From: VBDM01 sp041496705
GTDB lineage: Bacteria; Pseudomonadota; Gammaproteobacteria; Burkholderiales; SG8-39
Length of the DNA: 33,186 nt
Reading direction: 5' to 3'
Assembly (NCBI GenBank): GCA_041496705.1
Contig: JBGQFD010000035.1
Coordinates: forward strand, 1-33,186
A program made the translations under genes and the position numbers. This document shows positions 8,202 through 14,992 of this stretch, in pieces (the first letter of the stretch is position 1; every line of letters begins with the position of its first letter). The notes below the pieces were generated by a model. It saw only the letters and a list, made by a program, of their open reading frames with translations. It had not been told where the DNA came from and searched no databases.

Positions 8202-8486
8202 GTGGGGAACGAGGATCTCGCTCGGGTGGTCGCGCTCCTGGAGGAAATCCGCGACGGCCAGCGCCTGCAGCTCGAACGCCAAGCCGAGGCGCTGGCGTTG
8301 CAGCGCGAACAATTCGCCATGGTGCAGAAGCAGTACGAGCGCGCCGAGCGCATCCAGGATCGCGCCGAGGTGCTGCAGACGCGAAGCGCGCAAATCGTCG
8401 GTACCGCGCGCAAGGTGATGATCGTCGTGCTTCCGGTCATCACCGTTCTCATCATCTACCTCTCCTGGCTGCTGTTCCGCCGCTGA
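8202..8486 (+). CDS. Small coiled-coil protein with one C-terminal membrane helix
   Basis: This 94-residue protein of unknown function uses a GTG start five bases after the moaA stop, with GGCGGA upstream. Residues 5-65 are Glu/Gln/Arg-rich and heptad-like (ALLEEIRDGQRLQLERQAEA), predicting a long coiled coil. Residues of about 73-93 form one hydrophobic helix (MIVVLPVITVLIIYLSWLLF) ending in two arginines, as in a C-tail anchor. It lies between moaA and fdhD with gaps of 5 and 7 bases, so it is co-transcribed with cofactor genes. I do not recognise the family. A membrane scaffold for FDH cofactor delivery is only a guess. Confidence 0.7.
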   Translation: MGNEDLARVVALLEEIRDGQRLQLERQAEALALQREQFAMVQKQYERAERIQDRAEVLQTRSAQIVGTARKVMIVVLPVITVLIIYLSWLLFRR

Positions 8487-8493
8487 TGCGCTC

Positions 8494-9348
8494 ATGAAGC
8501 GGTCCGCCAAGCCCCGGATCACCAACGCTTCGCGCCCCCTCACCTTCGAGGTCGAGGCGATCAACGAGCGCGGCGAAGCCGTGCCGACGCCCATCGCGGG
8601 GGAACATCCGCTTACGCTCTACGTGGACAAGCGCGAGATCGTGACGCTGATGACCCTCGGCCAGGCGCCCGAGGCGCTCGCCATCGGTTACCTGCGCAAC
8701 CAGCGCCTCATCGAGTCAATAGGGCAACTCGCCGCGGTTCAGGTCGATTGGGAAACGGACTCGGTTGCGATCACCACGCGCAAACCGCTTCTCGGGATCG
8801 AGGCGAGGATCACCAAGCGCACCGTGACCTCCGGCTGCGGCCAGGGTACGGTGTTCGGCGGCCTGATGGAAGAAATCGACTCGATCAAGTTGCGCGACGA
8901 CGTGACGCTCGGCGAAGACGCGCTGCATGCCTTGCTCGAGGCGGTGCGCCGCCACGAGGCCATCTACAAGGAAGCCGGCGCGGTGCACGGCTGCGCGCTT
9001 GTCGAAAACGCCGCCGGGGCTCCGCCGAAAATCCTCTACTTCGTCGAGGACGTCGGCCGCCACAACGCGGTCGATGCGATCGCCGGGCAGATGTGGCTGG
9101 ACGACGTCGACGGGTCGGACAAGATCTTCTACACCACCGGCCGGCTCACCTCCGAAATGGTGATCAAGGCCGCGCAGATGCGCATCCCTTTCCTCGTTTC
9201 CCGCTCGGGGCTCACCAAGATGGGCCACGACATCGCCGAGCGGCTCGGCATCACCATGATCGGGCGCGCCGCCGGAGGCAAACATTACCTGCTGTTCACC
9301 GGCCGGCACCGTTTCAGGAAGACGGTCGCGCCGACGCTGATAGCGTAG
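8494..9348 (+). CDS. fdhD: Formate dehydrogenase sulfurtransferase FdhD, single-Cys form
   Basis: This 284-residue protein moves sulfur from a cysteine desulfurase to the molybdenum cofactor, a step needed for FDH activity in E. coli. FdhD hallmarks are present: the TLMTLGQAPEALAIGYL segment, TSGCGQGT, the EDVGRHNAVDAIAG block, and TTGRLTSEMV followed by SGLTKMG. The conserved loop holds only Cys115 (CGQG, codons 8836-8847), where E. coli FdhD has a CxxC pair (Cys121/Cys124). The second Cys is replaced by Gly118. The gene lies seven bases after the small membrane protein and four bases before mobA. The ATG start agrees with family length. Confidence 0.95.
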   Translation: MKRSAKPRITNASRPLTFEVEAINERGEAVPTPIAGEHPLTLYVDKREIVTLMTLGQAPEALAIGYLRNQRLIESIGQLAAVQVDWETDSVAITTRKPLLGIEARITKRTVTSGCGQGTVFGGLMEEIDSIKLRDDVTLGEDALHALLEAVRRHEAIYKEAGAVHGCALVENAAGAPPKILYFVEDVGRHNAVDAIAGQMWLDDVDGSDKIFYTTGRLTSEMVIKAAQMRIPFLVSRSGLTKMGHDIAERLGITMIGRAAGGKHYLLFTGRHRFRKTVAPTLIA

Positions 9349-9352
9349 CCGC

Positions 9353-9943
9353 GTGAATCCCGGCGTCACAGGACTGATCCTCGCCGGCGGCAAGGGCAGT
9401 CGCATGGGCGGCGTCGACAAGGGCCTGCAGACGTTCCGCGGTCGGCGGCTGATCGACCACGTCTACGAGCGCCTGGCGCCGCAGGTCGGCGGCGTCGTCA
9501 TCAACGCCAACCAGAACCACGAGAAGTACCGGACTTTCGGCGTTCGCGTGGTGAGCGACGCGATTGCAGGTTATGCCGGTCCGCTCGCCGGACTGCACAC
9601 CGGGCTCTCGATCTCCAAGCGGCCGTATCTCGCTTCGGTGCCGTGCGATTCGCCTTTCCTGCCGGAGGACCTGGTCGAGCGGCTGTACCAGCGGCTGGAT
9701 GACGCGGGCGCGGAACTCGCCGTGGCGAAGACCGGCGACCAGCCGCACCCGGTGTTTTCCCTGATGCGCCGCGGCGTGCTCGATCACCTCGCCGATTTCC
9801 TGAAGGAGGGCGGCCGCAAGATCGACGCCTGGTACGCGACGCTCAACGTGGTGGAAGTCGCCTTCGACGACGAGGCCGAGGCGTTCTCCAATATCAATAC
9901 CCGCGAGGAGCTGCACACCTGGGAAAAGGTGCCGCCGGCTTGA
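9353..9943 (+). CDS. mobA: Molybdenum cofactor guanylyltransferase MobA
   Basis: This 196-residue nucleotidyltransferase attaches GMP from GTP to Mo-molybdopterin, making the bis-MGD cofactor that FdhA uses. The signature LAGGKGSRMGGVDKGL is at residues 10-25 and the likely Mg-binding Asp99 lies in PCDSPF. The length is typical. It starts with GTG four bases after the fdhD stop, and is the last gene of the moaA operon. The C-terminal FSNINTREEL is also typical of the family. Confidence 0.95.
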   Translation: MNPGVTGLILAGGKGSRMGGVDKGLQTFRGRRLIDHVYERLAPQVGGVVINANQNHEKYRTFGVRVVSDAIAGYAGPLAGLHTGLSISKRPYLASVPCDSPFLPEDLVERLYQRLDDAGAELAVAKTGDQPHPVFSLMRRGVLDHLADFLKEGGRKIDAWYATLNVVEVAFDDEAEAFSNINTREELHTWEKVPPA

Positions 9944-10000
9944 GTCCTGGATGGAAAGACGTGTACTCTGCCTGGCATTCCCCGAACGAGAGGACTCCCC

Positions 10001-11245
10001 ATGCGTGACAAGTTCATCCGGCTGTTGCTGTCTTCGATCGCTGCCACCGCGGCGCTCGCGCCATCCCTGCCCGCGGCTGCTCAGGGCGACCCGATCCGCA
10101 TCGGCTTCCTCACCGTGCGCACCGGCCCGCTCGCCGCTGGCGGCAAGCAGATGGAGGAAGGCATCCACCTGTTCTTGAAGGAGCGTAACCAGACCATCGC
10201 CGGCCGCAAGGTCGAGCTGATCATCGCCGACACCGGCGGCAATCCCGCGGGTGCGCGGACCAAGACCCAGGAACTGGTCGAGCGCAACAAGGTGCACGTG
10301 ATCATCGGGCCGCTCGCCGCGTTCGAGGCGATCGCCATCGACGACTACATCCGCCAGACCGGAACGCCCATCGTCTCCTGCTCGGCCGCCGCCGAGGACC
10401 TCACGCAGAGGAAAGCGAGCCCCTGGTTCGTGCGCAGCGCGGCGAGCTCGGGACAGCCCAACCACGCACTGGGGGACTACGCCGCCAAGACCCTGGGCTA
10501 CCGGCGCGTGGCGATCATCGCCGACGATTTCGCCTACGGCCACGAGACCGCTGCCGGTTTCCAGCGCGTGTTCGAGGACGCCGGGGGCAAGGTCGTGCAG
10601 AAGCTCTGGTCGCCCCTCGCCGTGCCCGACTACGGCACCTACATCGCGCAGTTGAAGAAGGACGTGGACGCGGTCTACGCCGGCTTCGCCGGCGCGAACG
10701 GCTTCCGCTTCCTGCGGCAATACAAGGAATACGGCATGAAGCTTCCGGTGCTCGGCAGCATGACCACCGCCGACGAGGGCATCCTCAAGCAGATGGGCGA
10801 CGAGGCCCTCGGCGTGGTCACCGGCGGCTGGTACGCGGCCGGCATCGAATCGCCGGAAAACGCGCGCTTCGTCGCCGCGGTGAACAAGGAGTACGGCGCC
10901 GACCCGGGCTACTACACGCTGGGCGCCTACTCGGCCGGCGCGCTGGTGGAGGCCGCCGCGAAAGCGGTGAACGGCAGGGTCGAGGAAAAGGAAGCCTTCA
11001 TGAAGGCGCTGCGCAACCCGGGCTCGGTCAAGGACCCGCGCGGCGACTGGCGCATGGACGCGTACGGCAACCCGGTGATGAACATCTACATCCGCAAGGT
11101 CGAGCGCAAGGGCGGAAAGCTCGTCAACACCGTGGTGAAGACCTATCCGCAGGTGAGCCAGTTCTGGACCTACGACCCGAAGGCGTTTCTCGCCGGGCCG
11201 GTGTACTCGCGCGACGTGCCGGCATCGAAGAACCTGGAACCTTGA
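10001..11245 (+). CDS. Orphan ABC transporter substrate-binding protein, LivK type
   Basis: This 414-residue periplasmic binding protein has a signal peptide (about residues 1-27, ending AAAQG). The type-I binding fold begins at DPIRIGFLTVRTGPLA, and motifs such as ADTGGNPAGARTKTQELVE and VHVIIGPLAA are typical of branched-chain amino acid, amide or aromatic acid receptors. No permease or ATPase gene is nearby, so it may serve a transporter encoded elsewhere; orphan receptors of this kind are frequent in betaproteobacteria. GAGAGGA lies six bases before the ATG. It follows mobA by 57 bp and points toward the heme protein gene. The ligand cannot be told from sequence. Confidence 0.88.
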   Translation: MRDKFIRLLLSSIAATAALAPSLPAAAQGDPIRIGFLTVRTGPLAAGGKQMEEGIHLFLKERNQTIAGRKVELIIADTGGNPAGARTKTQELVERNKVHVIIGPLAAFEAIAIDDYIRQTGTPIVSCSAAAEDLTQRKASPWFVRSAASSGQPNHALGDYAAKTLGYRRVAIIADDFAYGHETAAGFQRVFEDAGGKVVQKLWSPLAVPDYGTYIAQLKKDVDAVYAGFAGANGFRFLRQYKEYGMKLPVLGSMTTADEGILKQMGDEALGVVTGGWYAAGIESPENARFVAAVNKEYGADPGYYTLGAYSAGALVEAAAKAVNGRVEEKEAFMKALRNPGSVKDPRGDWRMDAYGNPVMNIYIRKVERKGGKLVNTVVKTYPQVSQFWTYDPKAFLAGPVYSRDVPASKNLEP

Positions 11246-11330
11246 GCCGGGCGAACGCGCCCGCACCGCTCACCTTCGGTCCAGCCCGCGGGACCAGAGC
11301 TCGAAGGAGTCGCGCGCACGGCGTTCGCGC

Positions 11331-13484
11331 TCAGTGCGCCAGCGGATCGGGACGCATCTGGATGTGCACCGCGCGCGGCTTGCTGCCCTTGCCGCCTTCC
11401 ATCAGCCATGGCGTGCGATCGCCGTTCGTGCTCCACAGCCCGCGGCCTTTCCAGCCGGCGTTCGGATCGTCGATGCGCCCGTCGAAGCCCTTGGCGTAGA
11501 ACCCCATCGGGTACGGAATGCGCAGTGTGACCATCTTGCCGTCCTTCAGCGCGACGAAGCCGTCATTGAGGTTGGCGGTTGACATCGGGATGTTCTCGCC
11601 AAGCCCGAACGTGTTGTGCTGATCGACCCAGGTGTAGTAGCTCGACTCGGCGCTGTTCTTGCCCAGCCTTTCGAAGCCGGGACCCGGGTACTGATAGAAC
11701 GACCAGCCCTCGGGGCAATGATCGCCGGTCGCCTTGGACCCATTGAGAGGACCCTTGCACTTGCGCCGGTCGAAGCTTCCGAGATGGCCGCTCGAGAGCG
11801 ACGCCCAGACGACGCCGTTCCTGTCGATGTCCCCGCCGCGAATGCCGAATGCAGGCGCGGGCACGTTGTAGATTTCCGACAGTCCCGTGTCGGGCACAAA
11901 GCGCACGAACGCCGGCGTGCCGCCGAAGACGCCGGTGGTATACCAGATCGAGCCGTCCGTTGGATGTGGCATTACGGCATAGGGTCCTGACCCGGGTACG
12001 ATGCGCTTGTCCTTGGCCGGATCGGCCGGCTGGTTCGGCTCGACGTATTCGTCGCGCTTGCCGTTGCCATTGGTATCGAGGATAAATGGCGACCAGCCCT
12101 GCGATTTCGCCGCATCGCCGGTCTCCTCGAACATCCTGGTGTTGACCCAGCCCGCCACCGGGCCGGTGCCGCTCAGCCACAGCGTGTCGTTGGCGTCATA
12201 GCCGAACTGCGGGTGATGGGTGCCGAAGCAGGTGTCGACGAAGGTGTACTGCATAGTCTTGGGATCGAGCATTGCCACCTGGCGCGGTGACCGATCCAGC
12301 GGAAACACCTTGGCCGACGGATGGTCCGAGCCCTTCTTGCAGAAGGCTGGGTTTTCCATGCCGCGCACGGTCGCCGCCATCCACACGCGGCCCTTCTTGT
12401 CGAACATGGCATTGTGGTTGTTGGCCCGGGTGTCCCAGGTCTTCTCCTCGCCCCAGTAGGCCGAGGGCTGCAGCGGTTTGATGCTGGCGGCATGGCCGGG
12501 TCCAAGGGATTCCGGCATTCCCGGATCGCGCACCGGCATCTTGAAGGCCGTCACAGTGTTCGTCTTGGGATCGAGAATCGGCATCACGTCGGTGCTGTAT
12601 TCGGGCGAGCCGTAGAGCGGGCCGTAGGCATTGACCGTCGGATTGCGCCGGTCGGACGCGATCAGGTCGTGCAGATATTGCTTTTCATTGTGCCATTCCC
12701 AGGAGGTGACGACGATGTTGCGCTCGACACCCTGCGGCCGTGGCGGCTTGGCCTTGGGCAGTTCGCCCTTGGCGATACGGTCCGTCCAGTCCCCAAGGTA
12801 CTTGAACGGCGCGCCGCCGAAATTCCCGGCGAGCTGGGTGGTCATCTGCTCGCCGGACTGGCCCGATTGAATGCGGCGTATCCAGGCATCCCGGCCCGAC
12901 TCGAACGGGCCAAACTGCGCCGGGATCGTGCGGGTGGACTCCTGGCCGAGCTGGTGACAGCCGATGCAGCCGATATTCTTCATCTGCTTCAGCCAATCGG
13001 TCTGCGTGAGCTTGGCCGGGATGTTGCTCTTGCCGCCGAACTCGCTCGCCGGCGGGATCGATATCATCGAGTACCAGTAGATCGCAGGATAGTAATGCGC
13101 TGCCGCCGCCGCGTTCGGCGCCGGCACCGCTGTGAGATTGAGCCGCTGGCCGGGTTTCGCGCGCAGCTTGGGCGAATCCACCAGCCCGTAGCCGCGCACC
13201 CAGACGCTGTAGGTGGCCGTCGGCAAGTCGGGGATGACATAGCGTCCTTGGTCGTCGGTGACCACCATCCGGGCGAATTTGGTCGGCAGGTCCGTCGTTT
13301 CCGCGATCACCCAGACTCCGGCTTCGGGCCCTTTCGGTCCGCGCACCACCCCGCCGATGTCGTCGTTGTCGATGACCACCGCAGCCGCCTGCTGCGCAAC
13401 CGCCGGTGCCGGCACGGCGGCCGCAAGCGCGGCGATGCCGACCGCAACCGCCATCGTAGTATTCAGGCATTGTCCCAGTGTCAT
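11331..13484 (-). CDS. Secreted c-type heme protein with carboxypeptidase-regulatory-like domain and propeller-like repeats
   Basis: This 717-residue protein has a Sec signal peptide (cut near residue 31). Residues 42-100 form a beta-sandwich of the carboxypeptidase regulatory type (GGVVRGPKGPEAGVWV to YSVWVRGYG). A single heme c motif, Cys173-Ile-Gly-Cys176-His177, follows. Residues of about 330-690 carry repeated strand patterns such as KKGRVWMAATV, ANDTLWLSGTG, TDGSIWYTTGVFGG and RNGVVWASLSSG, which recall Vgb-type (streptogramin lyase) beta-propellers. A periplasmic redox or binding role is inferred; the substrate is unknown. AAGGAGG lies just before the ATG. It is convergent with the binding-protein gene and divergent from moeA, with no clear partner. 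Confidence 0.8.
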   Translation of the reverse strand: MTLGQCLNTTMAVAVGIAALAAAVPAPAVAQQAAAVVIDNDDIGGVVRGPKGPEAGVWVIAETTDLPTKFARMVVTDDQGRYVIPDLPTATYSVWVRGYGLVDSPKLRAKPGQRLNLTAVPAPNAAAAAHYYPAIYWYSMISIPPASEFGGKSNIPAKLTQTDWLKQMKNIGCIGCHQLGQESTRTIPAQFGPFESGRDAWIRRIQSGQSGEQMTTQLAGNFGGAPFKYLGDWTDRIAKGELPKAKPPRPQGVERNIVVTSWEWHNEKQYLHDLIASDRRNPTVNAYGPLYGSPEYSTDVMPILDPKTNTVTAFKMPVRDPGMPESLGPGHAASIKPLQPSAYWGEEKTWDTRANNHNAMFDKKGRVWMAATVRGMENPAFCKKGSDHPSAKVFPLDRSPRQVAMLDPKTMQYTFVDTCFGTHHPQFGYDANDTLWLSGTGPVAGWVNTRMFEETGDAAKSQGWSPFILDTNGNGKRDEYVEPNQPADPAKDKRIVPGSGPYAVMPHPTDGSIWYTTGVFGGTPAFVRFVPDTGLSEIYNVPAPAFGIRGGDIDRNGVVWASLSSGHLGSFDRRKCKGPLNGSKATGDHCPEGWSFYQYPGPGFERLGKNSAESSYYTWVDQHNTFGLGENIPMSTANLNDGFVALKDGKMVTLRIPYPMGFYAKGFDGRIDDPNAGWKGRGLWSTNGDRTPWLMEGGKGSKPRAVHIQMRPDPLAH

Positions 13485-13601
13485 TCTCGCCTCCTTGTCA
13501 GTCCGTTCACGCGCTAGCCGTGACCGGGCAACATGGTATACCTACTCAGGCAAACGGGTGCCGGCGCTTCGCGGACTTTTTCCTTGTCGGCGCGAACGCG
13601 C

Positions 13602-13617
13602 GATAATCCCACGCATG
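13602..13617 (+). promoter_or_regulatory. Possible -10 element and leaderless start of moeA
   Basis: GATAAT (13602-13607) matches five of six bases of a -10 element and sits eight bases before the moeA ATG. Transcription from it would begin at or next to the start codon. No ribosome-binding site precedes that ATG, which fits a leaderless message. A -35 is not obvious: TTGTCG at 13584 is too close. The remainder of the 130-bp gap shows nothing definite for the divergent heme gene beyond its ribosome-binding site. Confidence 0.3.
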
Positions 13618-14889
13618 GCGACGCTAAAGGAAATTATCAGCTGCACGAGCGAGTACGATCCGGACGCGCTGCCGGTGGCGAAGGCGAACGCCGTGATCCG
13701 CGGCTTCGTCAAGCCAGTCTCAGGCGCAGAAACAGTTCCAGTGCGCGCTGCGCTCGGTCGGGTGCTGGCGAAAGACGTGGTCTCACCCATCAATGTCCCC
13801 TCGCACGACAACTCCGCGATGGACGGCTACGCGGTGCGCAACGACGACCTGGGCGCAGGAGCACTGGTGACGACGCTCACCGAGATCGGCACGGCCTACG
13901 CCGGCAGGGAATTCGCGGGTGAAGTGAAGCGCGGCGAGTGCGTGCGCGTCATGACCGGCGCGGTGATGCCGAAGAACACCGACACCGTCGTCATCCAGGA
14001 AGCGGTCACTGTGGACGGCAAGCGCGTCACCATTCCCGCGGGACAGGAACCCGGACAGAACCGGCGGTTTGCGGGGGAAGACCTGCAGAAAGGCAAACCG
14101 GCGCTGCGCGCCGGCCGGATGCTGCGTCCCGCCGATATCGGAATGATCGCTTCGCTCGGCATCGGCGAGGTGAGCGTGCGGCGGAAGCTCAAAGTCGCAT
14201 TTTTCTCCACTGGCGACGAGCTGGTATCGGTCGGGAAAAGCCTGAAGGCCGGCGAAGTGTACGACTCGAACCGCTACACGCTCTGGGGGATGCTGCAACG
14301 TCTCGGTTGCGAGGTGGTCGACCTCGGCGTGGTGCGCGACGATCCGAAGAAACTCGAGGATGCGTTCCGCAAGGCCGCTGCCATGGCAGACGCGGTGGTC
14401 ACCTCGGGTGGCGTGTCGGTGGGCGAAGCCGATTTCACGAAACAGATGATGGCGAAGCTCGGCGAAGTCGTGTTCTGGAAGATCGCCATGCGCCCCGGCC
14501 GGCCGATGGCCTTCGGCCGCATCCGCGCGCGCGGAAAATCGGCTTACCTCTTCGGCTTGCCCGGCAATCCCGTGGCCGTGATGGTCACCTTCTATCACTT
14601 CGTGCGCGGCGCGTTGCTCACCATGATGGGGCGGAGCGACACCGAGTTGCCGCTCCTGCGCGCCAAGGCCGACGGCGCGATACGCAAGAAACCCGGCCGC
14701 ACCGAATACCAGCGCGGGATATTGGAATTCAAGGGCGGCGAATGGTGCGTGCGCGTCACCGGCGCGCAAGGGTCGGGGATTCTGCGTTCGATGTCGGAAG
14801 CGAATTGTTTTGTCGTGCTCGGGCACGAGCAGGGGGCGGTGAAGGCGGGGGACTATGTGGAGGTGATGGTGATGGACGGGTTGGTGTAG
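13615..14889 (+). CDS. moeA: Molybdopterin molybdenumtransferase MoeA
   Basis: This 424-residue enzyme inserts molybdate into adenylylated molybdopterin, the step before MobA. Family motifs are in order: SHDNSAMDGYAV (63-74), VMTGAVMPKNTDTVV, FFSTGDELV, VYDSNRYTLWGML, VTSGGVSVGEADF, MRPGRPMAFG and LFGLPGNPVAVMVTF. Domain IV ends the protein. A longer in-frame opening upstream has no initiation signal and runs into the neighbouring gene, so I chose the ATG at 13615, where the conserved protein begins. It lies 3.7 kb past mobA on the same strand, separated by the binding-protein and heme genes. Confidence 0.96.
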   Translation: MATLKEIISCTSEYDPDALPVAKANAVIRGFVKPVSGAETVPVRAALGRVLAKDVVSPINVPSHDNSAMDGYAVRNDDLGAGALVTTLTEIGTAYAGREFAGEVKRGECVRVMTGAVMPKNTDTVVIQEAVTVDGKRVTIPAGQEPGQNRRFAGEDLQKGKPALRAGRMLRPADIGMIASLGIGEVSVRRKLKVAFFSTGDELVSVGKSLKAGEVYDSNRYTLWGMLQRLGCEVVDLGVVRDDPKKLEDAFRKAAAMADAVVTSGGVSVGEADFTKQMMAKLGEVVFWKIAMRPGRPMAFGRIRARGKSAYLFGLPGNPVAVMVTFYHFVRGALLTMMGRSDTELPLLRAKADGAIRKKPGRTEYQRGILEFKGGEWCVRVTGAQGSGILRSMSEANCFVVLGHEQGAVKAGDYVEVMVMDGLV

Positions 14890-14992
14890 CCCCGGCGTTG
14901 CCGCACCACCGGGTTGCGTGCGCGGGGATATGCTTCTAGCATGACGCTGACAAGACGCGCCCGCTGGAACACGATGGCGCCGGGGAGGATCC

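Noticed and set aside
9940..9966. Possible promoter for the binding-protein gene (TTGAGT, 18-base spacer, TACTCT)
   Set aside because: The -10 matches only three of six bases; this is too weak to report as a site.
9314..11266. A 650-codon minus-strand frame opposite mobA and the binding protein
   Set aside because: It spans two genes with strong family motifs and has an artefact-like composition.
12321..13517. A 398-codon plus-strand frame opposite the heme protein
   Set aside because: The opposite strand has a signal peptide, CxxCH and a good ribosome-binding site. This frame has an Arg/His-rich product with no motif.
14890..14992. A small frame starting at 14941 before DUF2339
   Set aside because: It runs out of frame into DUF2339, has no ribosome-binding site and gives a basic artefact-like peptide.
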